Assembly (NCBI GenBank): GCA_029242545.1
Contig: JAQWTV010000113.1
Location: forward strand, 1 to 54,273
Length of the DNA: 54,273 nucleotides
Reading direction: 5' to 3'
Source: Roseibacillus sp.
Lineage (GTDB): Bacteria > Verrucomicrobiota > Verrucomicrobiia > Verrucomicrobiales > Akkermansiaceae
The position numbers and the translations under genes were made by a program. The notes beneath the pieces are model-generated. The model did no database searches. It saw only the letters and a program-made list of their open reading frames with translations, and was not told the DNA's origin. Below are positions 1 through 9,424 of the stretch, one piece after another. Each line of letters opens with the position of its first letter. The first letter of the stretch is position 1.

Positions 1-1142
1 TCCCAGAGGGCCCAGCCTCCAAAAATCCATGCGGCTCCACCAAGAGCCAGGAAAGGGCCAAAGGGCAGCTGCCTCCCGAATCCTATTCGAGCTGGCAGGG
101 CCCAAAATATAGCAAAAATACAGGCGGCGAATAGGGAGAAGGCCACTCCCTGCCACCCAATGAAAGCCCCAATCAAGCCGAGTAGTGGCGGATCCCCATC
201 ACCCATCGCCTCCCGGGGAACGGCTACCTTGGTCGCTTTACCGCTAAGAGATTCCAGCTCTTCAATAGAGTAGGTCTTACCTCCTGCCTCAACTGTCTCC
301 CGGCTGATCAACAGAGTTTTTGCCTTCACCGGTTTTCCATCAATGAGGACACCGTGACCCTCAATCTCGAGGCGGTCATAATCTCTGAAAAACAGATCAC
401 CCCAGGAATAAATATCCTCCGAAGGGCCTTCTCCACTCGGCTCTCCTTGAGAACTCTTTATTACAAAACTTAATTGCTCTGACTCGGATTCCGGCTCGCG
501 CAGATACCATTCGGTCGCGTCCGGGAATTGAAGCCGTTTTATCCCCATGAGCTTTTTCCCAAGATAAACCACCAGACTTAACCCTCCCCAGCCTGCTGCG
601 ATACCCGCCACAGCCTGGATTGCACCCTCCCACCACTTCATCGAATCTGGCATTCCAGCAAGAGCCACAAGGGTTGGATCTATACACGCTCCGACTACGC
701 CAATACCCATCCCCCACCAGCAGAAATCGACAGGCACCAGCATGAGGTCTGCATCGATCCATGCGATTGCAACAAGCAGCACACTGAGAGCTGCCACGAG
801 CAAGGCCGCGATTGGTGATGCGGGGGTTCGATCTACAACAAAGACGAGCCACCCTCCCAGGAAAAGGGCCGCTGTCACCAACTCGACAAAGGGGTAGCGA
901 ATACTGATTCGACCCTTACAGCCTGCACACTTCCCCCGCTGTATTAACCAGGTAACCAGAGGTAAATTCCGATACCAGGGAATTTCCACCCGGCATCCGG
1001 GACAGAACGAGCGGCTTGGCGTGGTTACAGACATCCCTTCCCGAGGCCAGCGGTAGATGACCACATTAAGAAACGACCCAATACAGGCCCCGACGGCACA
1101 CATGCCCCATGCCCATACCGGAAGCCGGAAAATCTCTTCCAT
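1..1142 (-). CDS. Prepilin peptidase (A24 aspartic protease), C-terminus cut by window edge
   Basis: Inner-membrane protease that cleaves, and usually N-methylates, type IV pilin or type II secretion pseudopilin precursors. 380 residues are visible from an ATG at 1142. They show the family start GACIGSFLNVVIYRWP (residues 18-33), a zinc-type CPGC (47-50) and CAGC (72-75) pair in the cytoplasmic loop, the first catalytic Asp in WID (D130), and a second Asp motif GDGD (314-317) followed by PPLLG rather than the usual VKLL. Several hydrophobic membrane segments flank these motifs. Residues about 200-310, between the fourth membrane segment and the second Asp, form an unusual hydrophilic insert. 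The gene diverges from the nucleotidyltransferase gene. The frame runs off the left edge, so the C-terminus is not seen. Identification is firm. Confidence 0.93.
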   Translation of the reverse strand, partial: MEEIFRLPVWAWGMCAVGACIGSFLNVVIYRWPREGMSVTTPSRSFCPGCRVEIPWYRNLPLVTWLIQRGKCAGCKGRISIRYPFVELVTAALFLGGWLVFVVDRTPASPIAALLVAALSVLLVAIAWIDADLMLVPVDFCWWGMGIGVVGACIDPTLVALAGMPDSMKWWEGAIQAVAGIAAGWGGLSLVVYLGKKLMGIKRLQFPDATEWYLREPESESEQLSFVIKSSQGEPSGEGPSEDIYSWGDLFFRDYDRLEIEGHGVLIDGKPVKAKTLLISRETVEAGGKTYSIEELESLSGKATKVAVPREAMGDGDPPLLGLIGAFIGWQGVAFSLFAACIFAIFWALPARIGFGRQLPFGPFLALGGAAWIFGGWALW

Positions 1143-1220
1143 CTGCAAGATAGTATGCCCTTTCGGAAGGATTTCGAAAATAACATTTGTCCACGGACGA
1201 GGTTATGCTTTGGAAGTAAA

Positions 1221-2540
1221 GTGCATCAGGTCCGCAAAGCTGCTCAGCATATCGCACACCGTCTCAAGACGGCGGGCCATGAGGCTCTCTTTGCTGGCGG
1301 ATGCGTCCGTGACGCCTTGCTCGAGGTAGCGCCGTCTGACTACGATATCGCCACCTCTGCGACACCGGAGGAGATTCTTAAGCTCTTTCCGGGCAGCGAC
1401 GAAGTGGGCGCACATTTCGGAGTAATCCTTGTCAGAGAAAGTGGTCATAATTTCGAAATTGCAACCTTTCGTTCCGATGGAACTTATCTCGATGGACGCC
1501 GCCCAGAAACGGTCATCTTTACCGATGCAGAGAATGATGCGCGGCGACGGGATTTCACCATTAACGGACTCTTTGAAGATCCGTTCACTGGCGAAATTGT
1601 AGACTATGTGGGCGGATTGAATGATCTCAAAGCTGGCATCCTGCGAGCGATTGGAACTCCCCATGAACGATTTACGGAGGACGCTCTTCGCCTTATCCGA
1701 GCCATAAGATTTGCCTCCAGAACGGGATTTGAAATTGATCCTTCTACGTGGAGCGCCGTCTGCAGGCATGCCGCGCTTCTTGCAAGGGTGAGCCCCGAGA
1801 GGATCCGAGATGAGTTCGATAAAATCATAACAGACCGCTCCAGGCGAAGAGGTCTTGAGCTGCTTGTTACCGGCGGCCTGATGCAATTCATCATACCCGA
1901 GTTCCTGAAGCTGAAGGGCTGCGAACAATCTCCTCAATTTCACCCAGAGGGAGACGTCTACGTCCACACCCTGCTGATGACGGAACTCCTCGATGACTGC
2001 GCCTCTCTCGAGCTCGTCCTATCGGTCCTCCTCCACGATATAGCAAAACCCCCTACCTTCACCGTCGATGAGACTGGTCGCATAAGAAATAATGGTCACG
2101 ACCGCATTGGCGCAGAAATGTCAGCTGTCATTCTCCGTCGCCTTCGCTACTCTAATCAGGTAATCGAAGACGTCTGCTCCATGGTTGGTAACCACATGAA
2201 TTTCATGAACGTGCAGAAAATGCGACCTGCCAAACTGAAGCGCTTCATGGCTCGCACTACCTATCAGGAAGAGCTCGAATTACACCGTGTCGACTGCACA
2301 AGCAGTCATGGAATGCTGGATAATATTGAATTTTTGCACTCTAAGAGCGAGGAGTTTGCCAGCGAACCCTTGATTCCTCCTCCCCTCCTGACAGGCCACG
2401 ACCTTATCTTGCTGGGCCTGCAACCCGGCCCACATTTCGGAGAGATCCTGCACCATCTCCAGACCGAACAGCTGGAGGGACGGATTGCAGACCGCTCGTC
2501 TGCCCTCATAGAAGTAAATGAAAAATTCATATCGAAGTGA
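1221..2540 (+). CDS. CCA tRNA nucleotidyltransferase / poly(A) polymerase family protein with HD domain
   Basis: Cytoplasmic nucleotidyltransferase that adds or repairs the 3' CCA of tRNAs, or adds poly(A) tails; the two activities cannot be told apart by eye. From the proposed GTG start the protein has 439 residues. It shows GGCVRD (26-31), the metal-binding pair DYD (D40, D42), the RRDFTINGL segment and the following nucleotide-recognition region. A C-terminal HD phosphohydrolase-like domain has H249 and HD at 272-273 followed by a GHDRIGAEM segment. I chose GTG at 1221 because GGAAG lies 7 bases upstream. The in-frame ATG at 1155 would add 22 unlike residues and leave only 12 bases to the divergent gene. 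The HD domain is typical of class II enzymes that also have 2',3'-phosphatase or phosphodiesterase activity. Confidence 0.92.
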   Translation: MHQVRKAAQHIAHRLKTAGHEALFAGGCVRDALLEVAPSDYDIATSATPEEILKLFPGSDEVGAHFGVILVRESGHNFEIATFRSDGTYLDGRRPETVIFTDAENDARRRDFTINGLFEDPFTGEIVDYVGGLNDLKAGILRAIGTPHERFTEDALRLIRAIRFASRTGFEIDPSTWSAVCRHAALLARVSPERIRDEFDKIITDRSRRRGLELLVTGGLMQFIIPEFLKLKGCEQSPQFHPEGDVYVHTLLMTELLDDCASLELVLSVLLHDIAKPPTFTVDETGRIRNNGHDRIGAEMSAVILRRLRYSNQVIEDVCSMVGNHMNFMNVQKMRPAKLKRFMARTTYQEELELHRVDCTSSHGMLDNIEFLHSKSEEFASEPLIPPPLLTGHDLILLGLQPGPHFGEILHHLQTEQLEGRIADRSSALIEVNEKFISK

Positions 2541-2599
2541 GCCTCTGACTTCTTCATCCTAGGCCTGCAGAAAATTTAAAGGGAATTAAACCCGACCTC

Positions 2600-3703
2600 A
2601 TGAGCGTTCCTACAGAACACGACGACCCCCTCAACGCCCAGATTCTGTCCGTTTCGGAGGATCTTGTCGCGGGATTCCAAGAGAAGCCATTCCATGTCAT
2701 TGCTCAACAATCAGACGTTCCACTGGAAACCGTCTTGATAAGAATACGGAGCATGCTCGAAGCCGGGGTCATTCGGCGGGTTCGCCAGACACTATTGGCA
2801 ACAAAGCTTGCCCATGGTGCCCTTGTAGCATGGCGAGTTAGCCCTAAAAAACTGAACGATGCCTTCGACTTCATGTCTAAACACGACCCCTTCTCAGGGC
2901 ATGTGGTCCTTCGCTCTACTGATACCGAGGTTTCAGGATCAGGCTACCGTCTCTGGACGACTCTGAAGGTCCCTCAGGGAGAGTCGCTCCAAGAGCATGG
3001 TAACGTCCTCAAGCGCATCGTGGGCGCAGACGAATTCCTCCTGATGCCGGCTAAGGGTCTTTTTGCCCTTGGAGTTGGCCATGTGCGCCGCAAAGGACTC
3101 GAGCCGGGCGCGAAGATTGATGAGCCCGCTCAAATGATGACGACAGCCACCGTGGCTTTGGATGAAGAGGAGTGGCGTATTTTAATCGCGATGAAAGAAG
3201 AGCTCAAAATCGAGGAAATCATCGAAAACCCATGGGACAAGAGGGCCGAAATCGCTGGGGTCTCACTCGAAAGATTCCTGAACGTGGCCAAGGTTCTTAA
3301 CGAGAAGAAAGTAATTGGTCGTTTCTCGACCTTTCTGGAGCATGTCAAGCCCTCCCAGACGGGGAAACGGGTAACCCGCTTCAATGGCCTGTTCCATTGG
3401 GCGGTTCCTAAAGGACGAGAAATCGAAGCAGGTGGAGAGGTGGGACGTCATCACTGCATGACGCACGCCTACTGGAGAGAAGGAGGACCCGAATTCGGCA
3501 ATGTCAATGTCATGGGAGTCGTGCATGGATCCGAAAAAGAAAAAGTTCTCTTACACAAAGCCGCCATCGATCAGCATCTGGAAGAATCAGGGATCCCAGT
3601 GTCTTACACCAATGTCTTCTGGGGTGGACGCAGCGAGATCAAGCCGTCTGAAATTTCACCCCAAATTTATCATGAGTGGCACCGGTCACATGCCAGCAGT
3701 TAG
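2600..3703 (+). CDS. Two-half Lrp/AsnC-like protein resembling siroheme decarboxylase (AhbA-AhbB / NirDL type)
   Basis: 367 residues made of two similar halves, each a winged helix followed by a ferredoxin-like domain. Half one has a helix-turn-helix at about 28-60, an IRRVRQTLLATKLAHGA segment, and LWTTLKVP. Half two has a second winged helix at about 205-240, then IGRFSTFLEHVK, a FHWAVPKG segment, THAYWREGGPEFGNVNVMGVVHG and the C-terminal tail. The pattern (RRF...H.K, then a shared YxR..P..N....HG block) is that of AhbA/AhbB and of the fused NirDL proteins, which decarboxylate siroheme to didecarboxysiroheme. These proteins are distant Lrp/AsnC relatives. No other alternative-heme or heme d1 genes are in the window. 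The protein could therefore be a regulator or of unknown function; the enzymatic role is inference. It lies 60 bases after the nucleotidyltransferase gene on the same strand. Confidence 0.62.
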   Translation: MSVPTEHDDPLNAQILSVSEDLVAGFQEKPFHVIAQQSDVPLETVLIRIRSMLEAGVIRRVRQTLLATKLAHGALVAWRVSPKKLNDAFDFMSKHDPFSGHVVLRSTDTEVSGSGYRLWTTLKVPQGESLQEHGNVLKRIVGADEFLLMPAKGLFALGVGHVRRKGLEPGAKIDEPAQMMTTATVALDEEEWRILIAMKEELKIEEIIENPWDKRAEIAGVSLERFLNVAKVLNEKKVIGRFSTFLEHVKPSQTGKRVTRFNGLFHWAVPKGREIEAGGEVGRHHCMTHAYWREGGPEFGNVNVMGVVHGSEKEKVLLHKAAIDQHLEESGIPVSYTNVFWGGRSEIKPSEISPQIYHEWHRSHASS

Positions 3704-3724
3704 TTTTAAGGGGTTCCCGCGCTT

Positions 3725-3742
3725 TTGTTACAACTCTGTTAC
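3725..3742 (+). promoter_or_regulatory. Candidate Pho box upstream of the PhoB-like gene
   Basis: Two 7-base direct repeats with a 4-base spacer, TTGTTAC-AACT-CTGTTAC, give the 11-base period of a PhoB dimer site. By eye 13 of 18 positions fit the Escherichia coli consensus CTGTCATA(A/T)A(T/A)CTGT(A/C)A(C/T). The site ends 49 bases before the proposed ATG of the response regulator, which is where an autoregulatory PhoB site would lie. No clear -10 element was recognised. The consensus comes from Proteobacteria, so the match supports but does not prove the function. Confidence 0.5.
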
Positions 3743-3791
3743 CTTTTAAAGAATGCCGAATCGAATGGATCAGGATATTCCGGAGCGGATT

Positions 3792-4472
3792 ATGAAAAAA
3801 ATACTGATCGTCGAGGACGAACCAGATATTGCCGAGCTGGTATCCTTCAATCTCCAGCGTGCTGGTTTTTCTACCCTCACCGCTCATGATGGGATCGCCG
3901 GTCTGGAGCGGGCATGGTCCGAGGAACCAGACCTTATCATTCTTGATCTGATGCTTCCCGGAAAGGATGGCTTCGCCGTTTTCAAAGAACTCCGCAAGGA
4001 CTCGAGGACAAGCAAGACTCCTGTGATCATGCTGACCGCTCGGGCCCAAACCGAAGACCGGATCAAGGGGCTAAAGGCAGGCGCAGACGACTACCTCACA
4101 AAACCTTTCAGCCCTAAAGAGTTACTCCTCAGGACACAGTCGGTCCTGCGCCGTTCGGCCGACGCTCCGGGCCCCTCTCGTTATGCGTGTGGCCCACTCG
4201 CCTTCGATAAGAACAGCCTGAAATTTTTCCTCGGCAAGAAGCACGTCGACCTCACCTCGACCGAATTTAAATTACTCCTCTATCTCTCCGAGCGCTCTGG
4301 AACTGCACAATCCCGTGAAGACCTTCTCCGTCACGTCTGGGGATATAGTGAAGATGTACACAGTCGCACTCTCGACACTCACATGAAGAGGGTGCGTAAA
4401 AAACTCGGTGATCATGCGGGAATGGTGGAAACAGTTCGCGGAGTCGGATACTGTCTTCGACTTCCTTCCTGA
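3792..4472 (+). CDS. phoB: OmpR/PhoB-family response regulator
   Basis: DNA-binding response regulator, most likely of the phosphate-starvation regulon. From ATG 3792 it has 226 residues: a receiver domain with acidic pocket EDE (8-10), phosphoacceptor D52 in LDLMLPGKDG, LTAR near 80 and LTKPF near 103. A C-terminal winged helix follows with TSTEFKLLLYL, the DVHSRTLDTHMKRVRKKLG recognition-helix region and VRGVGY near the end. I chose ATG 3792 because GGAG lies 8 bases upstream and MKKILIVEDE is the classic family start; the upstream codon at 3753 would add 13 unlike residues. The stop overlaps the kinase start by one base (TGATG), so the two are translationally coupled. A candidate Pho box lies 49 bases upstream. 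PhoB identity rests on the kinase partner type and that site. Confidence 0.85.
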   Translation: MKKILIVEDEPDIAELVSFNLQRAGFSTLTAHDGIAGLERAWSEEPDLIILDLMLPGKDGFAVFKELRKDSRTSKTPVIMLTARAQTEDRIKGLKAGADDYLTKPFSPKELLLRTQSVLRRSADAPGPSRYACGPLAFDKNSLKFFLGKKHVDLTSTEFKLLLYLSERSGTAQSREDLLRHVWGYSEDVHSRTLDTHMKRVRKKLGDHAGMVETVRGVGYCLRLPS

Positions 4473-5728
4473 TGCTCACTCTCCCCCTAATTGTTCTCTC
4501 TCTTGTTCTGGCAACCTTACTCGTCATCACGACTAGACAACTTCGAAGAGAAAAAGACCGGACTATGTTGGAAAAGGCGAACATCAAAAAAGACCTATCC
4601 CAAGCTCTTGTCCAAGACGCACTCACCGAGAACGCGATCCTTGATACTCTTAGCGACGCCTGCTTTTTGCTCAATTCGGAAGGGGTGATCACCTATGCCA
4701 ACTCCGCTACTGCACGGTTCTTTTCCGGCCAAGGTGGTATCGGACAAAAAATCGACGCATGCGGAATGTCTCCCCGATTGAGCAAAGCTGTTCTTGAAGC
4801 TCTGGCAGAAAATGAAGCCATCGTAAGGCCGGTGATTCTCAGCGATCGGGAAACCTCTGCAACAACGCTGGAACAGACTGGAGAAAGCGCATGGCTCGTC
4901 GACGCAGCTCCTGTTCAATCTGGTCATTCCCAGGGCTCCATGCGTGTCCTCTTGAGGGATATAACAACAGAGCACCATACTGAACAGGTTCGTAAGGATT
5001 TTGTGGCCAATGCATCCCATGAGTTACGGACGCCCCTCGCCATCATCAATGGGTATCTGGAAAACCTGACCGAGGGCGACCTTTTGGAAGACCGAGAGAC
5101 AGCCCTGAGATTCCTGAAGATCATGGGTAAACATGGACGCAGAATTGCTCGAATCGTTGAGGATATGCTCATCATCTCTCGCCTTGAGTCTGGCGAAGCC
5201 AACACCCTCAAGATCAAGCCATTCAGCCTAAAGAGCTGCGCTCTGGACGTGGTGGAACGTCTTGAATCTGTCATAACCACGCAAGGCGCCTCGGTTCATC
5301 TGCAAATGGAGGTCCCAGAAGTTCGTCTGGCTGGAGACCGGTTCTATTGGACCCAGATCCTGTTTAATCTCGTGGAGAATGCCCTGAAGCAAAACCCTCA
5401 AGTTCCTCTCGCGGTCACAGTCGGATGGAGAGAAAAGGAGTCCGGGCTTGTCATATGGGTTGAAGACAACGGAATCGGCATTCCTTCATCGGACCTCCCC
5501 TTCATCTTCCGACGATTTTACCGGGTTGAGAAACACCATTCTCAGGAAGGAATCAAAGGAACCGGACTTGGTCTTTCGATCGTGCGCCGTGCCGTCGAGG
5601 CCCATGATGGAACCATTGAGGCAGGGTCTATTCCGGGAGAGGCCACCCGATTTCAGATTACCCTGCCCCTCCAAATGGTCTTTCGAGAGGACAAAGCCCT
5701 CTCGGACAGCTCTACTGCCAAGTCTTGA
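4472..5728 (+). CDS. phoR: PhoR-like sensor histidine kinase
   Basis: Membrane-anchored sensor kinase, partner of the preceding response regulator. 418 residues: one N-terminal membrane segment (about 3-20) with no sizeable periplasmic sensor, a cytoplasmic PAS domain (about 52-165, FLLNSEGVITYAN) and a HisKA domain with the phosphoacceptor H183 in SHELRTP. The HATPase domain has the N box LVENALKQNP, G1 box VEDNGIGIP, F box FRRFYRV and G2 box GTGLGLSIV. Lack of a periplasmic domain, a PAS domain and the HisKA type fit PhoR, which senses phosphate through the Pst transporter and PhoU. Those genes are not in the window. The start codon overlaps the regulator's stop. Confidence 0.85.
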   Translation: MLTLPLIVLSLVLATLLVITTRQLRREKDRTMLEKANIKKDLSQALVQDALTENAILDTLSDACFLLNSEGVITYANSATARFFSGQGGIGQKIDACGMSPRLSKAVLEALAENEAIVRPVILSDRETSATTLEQTGESAWLVDAAPVQSGHSQGSMRVLLRDITTEHHTEQVRKDFVANASHELRTPLAIINGYLENLTEGDLLEDRETALRFLKIMGKHGRRIARIVEDMLIISRLESGEANTLKIKPFSLKSCALDVVERLESVITTQGASVHLQMEVPEVRLAGDRFYWTQILFNLVENALKQNPQVPLAVTVGWREKESGLVIWVEDNGIGIPSSDLPFIFRRFYRVEKHHSQEGIKGTGLGLSIVRRAVEAHDGTIEAGSIPGEATRFQITLPLQMVFREDKALSDSSTAKS

Positions 5729-5786
5729 ACCGGCCTTGATCGATCTTCCTACGGGGCTTCCCCTCAGGAACCTCTCCGTTTGCTCA

Positions 5787-8300
5787 CTATCCCGCCACCT
5801 CGGCTTCATCCGGCGCAGCTTTTGAGGGCCTGACTTGGAAGGAGAGCTCTTTGGCTCCTTCGTCGTGACTAACCTCCAGGACATCCCCTGCCTTGAACTC
5901 CGACCTTAGGAGTGCTTCAGCAAGGGGGTCTTCCAGGTGCCGTTCGACAGCTCTTCTCATAGGCCGGGCTCCGAAACTTGGATCGTAACCTTCCACAATG
6001 AGGAAATCACGGGCAGATTCGTTTAACTCCAACCCAATCTCTTTCTCCTTCAGGCGAACCAGCAGTTTATCGATCTCGAGATCAACAATTGAGGAGAGAC
6101 TCTCCTTCTCAAGCATCTTGAACACTACGAGATCGTCGAGTCGATTGAGGAATTCTGGTTTATATTCCTTCTTAGCCTCTTCCAGAATCTTTTCCTTCAT
6201 CCCCTCGAAATCCGCATCATCCTCACTCATCGCCCCAAATCCAAGGGATGTCTGGCGCTTGATCGTCTGAGCTCCCACGTTGGAAGTCATAATAATGATA
6301 GTATTCCGGAAATCGATTTTTCTACCGAAGCTGTCCGTGATCATGCCTTCCTCAAGGATCTGAAGAAGAAGATTCATCACGTCCGGATGAGCTTTCTCAA
6401 TCTCGTCGAAAAGCACGACCGAGTAAGGCCTCCGCCGCACGGATTCCGAAAGCTGCCCGCCCTCTTCATAACCGACGTATCCGGGCGGAGATCCGATTAA
6501 CCTACTGGAGGTGAATTTCTCCATGTATTCGGACATGTCGATCTGTATCAGAGCCTCCGCGTCCCCGAACATGAATTCGGCCAAGTTCCGTGCGAGATAT
6601 GTTTTACCTACACCTGTAGGCCCTAGAAAAAGAAAGCTTCCGATAGGTCGACGGGGATCCTTCAGATCTGCTCTTGAGCGTCGAAGCGCCTTTGAAATCG
6701 CAACCACCGCAGTGTCCTGACCGATAACATGCTCCTTCAGCTTGTTCTCCATCTGGAGCAACTTCTCAGTCTCTTTTTCTTCCATCCTCTGGAGCGGGAC
6801 CCCAGTCCACTTCGAAACCACCGCCATGATATCGTCTTCAACGACGTCGACGACTTTCTCCTCACTTTCAGACCTCCATGAGCCAATAAGATCCTCCAGT
6901 TCTTTCTTCTTCTGCTTCTCCGTATCCCTAAGCGCTGCCGCTTTCTCGAAGTCCTGAGAGTTGATCGCGGCAACCTTCTCCTTGTTAATACCCTCGATCT
7001 CTCCCTCCATGCCCTTAATTTCGGGCGGCCGAGTCAGAGTCCCAATCCGAGCCCGAGCACCTGATTCGTCAAGAACGTCAATTGCCTTGTCAGGTAGAAA
7101 GCGCCCCGTGAGATATCTAGAGGTCAATCGAACTGAAGACTCTATCGCTTCCGATGAGTAGCATACCTTGTGGTGCTGCTCATATTTGTCCTTGAGTCCC
7201 CGCAGAATCGCTATTGCGTCATCTACCGAAGGCTCTTCCACCTTGACCTGCTGGAACCTGCGCTCGAGCGCAGCATCTTTTTCGATATACTTCCGATACT
7301 CATTGAGTGTGGTAGCACCAACACACTGAAGCTCGCCGCGACTCAGGGACGGCTTGATAATATTCGAGGCATCCATTGCGCCCTCCGCCGATCCGGCTCC
7401 GACAATGGTGTGTAACTCATCAATGAAGAGAATCACATTTTTCACCTTCCGGATTTCATCCATGACGGCCTTAATGCGCTCTTCAAACTGGCCTCGGTAC
7501 TTTGTGCCCGCGACCATGAGAGCAAGGTCAAGCGTCACCACTCTTTTTTCCCGGAGAATTTCGGGCACGTTGCCCATTCCGATTTCCTGCGCAAGCCCTT
7601 CAACAATCGCCGTTTTCCCAACCCCGGCTTCGCCAACGAGCACTGGGTTATTCTTTGTCCTCCGACACAGAATCTGGATCACCCTCTCGATTTCGCTCTC
7701 GCGTCCTATTACGGGGTCTAGTTCACCGTCACGAGCAAGCTTCGTCAAATCCCGTCCAAAGGCGCGAAGAGCAGGAGTTTTTGCCTTCCCTTCACTGCCA
7801 CCCTCGAGCGGTTCATCCTCGTCCTCGAACCCCTCGAATTCCTCATCGGATTCTTCAGGGGAAAAGTTTGGGTCGATCTCTGACAAGATCTCATTACGGG
7901 TCCGCTGGATATCAACATCCAAGGTCTGAAGGACTCTGGCAGCCACACCCTCTCCCTCTCGCAGTAGCCCGAGAAGAATATGCTCAGTTCCCACATAAGA
8001 GTGGTTCAGCGCCTTGGCTTCCTTGTTTGCGAGAGCTAGAACCTTCTTCACCCGTGGAGTGTAGGGGATGTTGCCAGATACTTTTTGATCTGGACCGGTT
8101 CCCACCTGTTTTTCGACCTCCATCCTGACCGACTCTAGGTCGAGCCCCATCCGCTCGAGAACACTAACAGCGACGCCCTGACCAAGCTTGATCAGGCCAA
8201 GCAGGAGATGCTCAGTGCCAACATAATTGTGATTGAAGCGGTCCGCTTCTTTGCGGGCAAGCGCCAGGACTTGCTGAGCCCTAGGAGTAAAATTATTCAT
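5787..8300 (-). CDS. clpC: ClpC-type AAA+ unfoldase, ATP-binding subunit of Clp protease
   Basis: Hexameric AAA+ unfoldase that feeds substrates to ClpP. 837 residues with two N-terminal Clp_N repeats, each carrying GTEHxLLG, a first AAA domain with Walker A GEAGVGKT (223-230) and Walker B LFIDELHT, and a UVR-type coiled middle region ([13 protein letters not shown]) typical of ClpC. The second AAA domain has GPTGVGKT, the SEYMEKF segment and an LFDEIEKAH Walker B. The glutamates in the two GTEH motifs, E30 and E106, line up with the residues that bind phosphoarginine in Bacillus subtilis ClpC (E32, E106). The ATG overlaps the stop of mcsB by four bases, which indicates one operon with mcsA and mcsB. 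clpP is not in the window. Confidence 0.95.
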   Translation of the reverse strand: MNNFTPRAQQVLALARKEADRFNHNYVGTEHLLLGLIKLGQGVAVSVLERMGLDLESVRMEVEKQVGTGPDQKVSGNIPYTPRVKKVLALANKEAKALNHSYVGTEHILLGLLREGEGVAARVLQTLDVDIQRTRNEILSEIDPNFSPEESDEEFEGFEDEDEPLEGGSEGKAKTPALRAFGRDLTKLARDGELDPVIGRESEIERVIQILCRRTKNNPVLVGEAGVGKTAIVEGLAQEIGMGNVPEILREKRVVTLDLALMVAGTKYRGQFEERIKAVMDEIRKVKNVILFIDELHTIVGAGSAEGAMDASNIIKPSLSRGELQCVGATTLNEYRKYIEKDAALERRFQQVKVEEPSVDDAIAILRGLKDKYEQHHKVCYSSEAIESSVRLTSRYLTGRFLPDKAIDVLDESGARARIGTLTRPPEIKGMEGEIEGINKEKVAAINSQDFEKAAALRDTEKQKKKELEDLIGSWRSESEEKVVDVVEDDIMAVVSKWTGVPLQRMEEKETEKLLQMENKLKEHVIGQDTAVVAISKALRRSRADLKDPRRPIGSFLFLGPTGVGKTYLARNLAEFMFGDAEALIQIDMSEYMEKFTSSRLIGSPPGYVGYEEGGQLSESVRRRPYSVVLFDEIEKAHPDVMNLLLQILEEGMITDSFGRKIDFRNTIIIMTSNVGAQTIKRQTSLGFGAMSEDDADFEGMKEKILEEAKKEYKPEFLNRLDDLVVFKMLEKESLSSIVDLEIDKLLVRLKEKEIGLELNESARDFLIVEGYDPSFGARPMRRAVERHLEDPLAEALLRSEFKAGDVLEVSHDEGAKELSFQVRPSKAAPDEAEVAG

Positions 8301-9424
8301 GAATCAGCAATGGTGTCGGAGGGAGGCTGCCATCCCTCACTCTCTTGTTGCGCAATGATAACAGGAGGATCGAGTGATTGCAACCGGCTCCGGATGATTT
8401 CCGCCCGGATTGCATCCCTCTGCTCCGGGGTTAATTTTTCTCCAGAATGCAATTGGAGATGCGCAGGCTGGATCTCCATCAGAAGAGAATCACAGGTCCC
8501 TCCAGTTTCTGGCGGAAAGAAGCCCAGCTCCGCACCCAGCCTCAGCAAAGAGAGCAGATTCAGCGCCTCCTTGGAAGGGATGACATGAGCATGACGAAGA
8601 GTTCCATAGGCCCTCCCCACTCGGTCGAAGACCATATCTGGGTCATCCTCAACCAACTTCTGGCGCGCATTTCTCTCGTGGGACGTCACCTGCTGGATGA
8701 CTCGCTCAAGCCTCCTGATAATGGTTTCCTCACTCTCCCCGAGAGTGGATTGATTCGATATCTGGAACAGATTTCCCAGTGATTCGGTTCCTTCCCCAAA
8801 AAAACCCCGCACCGCAAGCTGAAGCTTTCCAACGGCCTGAAGCACCTGGGCAATCTGGTCACTCAATACGAGCCCAGGAAGATGAAGCATCGCCGAGGCT
8901 CTCATTCCCGTGCCCAGGTTCGTGGGACAAGCGCTGAGGTAGCCGAGGTCATGATCAAAAGCGAACTCAAGGTTCGTCTCCAATTGCGCATCCACTGACG
9001 ACACCAGATTATATGCCTCTCTGAGAGCTAATCCCGGGCGAATGGACTGCATCCGAAGATGATCTTCTTCGTTGATCATCAGGCAGAGGGCCTGCTTCCT
9101 ATTAACTATCGCTGCACTTCCCTCCCCGCGCGCAGCCTGTTCACGGCTGATAAGGTGGCGCTCCACAAGGACCTGCTTCTGCAATGAACTCAGAGCGTCT
9201 AACTCTTGGGAAAAGCCATTCTTCATCTGCGGCAGAGCTTCAACCTCAGGCTTGACCCTGTCCAGGACAGCCACACGCCTCTCCTTCGTTGACCAGCCCG
9301 GAAAGGGTTCCCTCCGCAGGTTACGGGCCAACCTTACTCGACTGGTCAGAACTACGCTTGTTCCCGCAGACGCTCCGGTCATCCAATCGGCCGGATGCTT
9401 TAGGAGAGTAGAAAATCGCATCAT
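8297..9424 (-). CDS. mcsB: McsB-type protein arginine kinase (ATP:guanido phosphotransferase family)
   Basis: Cytoplasmic kinase that phosphorylates arginine side chains, marking proteins for ClpC-ClpP in Firmicutes. 375 residues, close to the family's usual 350-365. Visible motifs are LTSRVRLARN near the start, NEEDHLRMQ, the catalytic CPTNLGTG loop, RGFFGEGTESLGN followed by FQISNQ, and RDAIRA near the C-terminus. The last matches the RDxxRA phosphoarginine-sensing motif of McsB. The resemblance to B. subtilis McsB is strong throughout as I recall that sequence. It overlaps mcsA by four bases upstream and clpC by four bases downstream, so the three are translationally coupled. Confidence 0.93.
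   Translation of the reverse strand: MMRFSTLLKHPADWMTGASAGTSVVLTSRVRLARNLRREPFPGWSTKERRVAVLDRVKPEVEALPQMKNGFSQELDALSSLQKQVLVERHLISREQAARGEGSAAIVNRKQALCLMINEEDHLRMQSIRPGLALREAYNLVSSVDAQLETNLEFAFDHDLGYLSACPTNLGTGMRASAMLHLPGLVLSDQIAQVLQAVGKLQLAVRGFFGEGTESLGNLFQISNQSTLGESEETIIRRLERVIQQVTSHERNARQKLVEDDPDMVFDRVGRAYGTLRHAHVIPSKEALNLLSLLRLGAELGFFPPETGGTCDSLLMEIQPAHLQLHSGEKLTPEQRDAIRAEIIRSRLQSLDPPVIIAQQESEGWQPPSDTIADS

Noticed and set aside
1203..1967. 254-residue minus-strand ORF opposite the nucleotidyltransferase gene
   Set aside because: Lies fully antisense to a gene with clear catalytic motifs; no recognisable features of its own.
5748..5769. GGGG-CTT-CCCC hairpin between phoR and clpC as bidirectional terminator
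   Set aside because: Only four G-C pairs plus three pairs past two mismatches, no T-run on either side; too weak to list.
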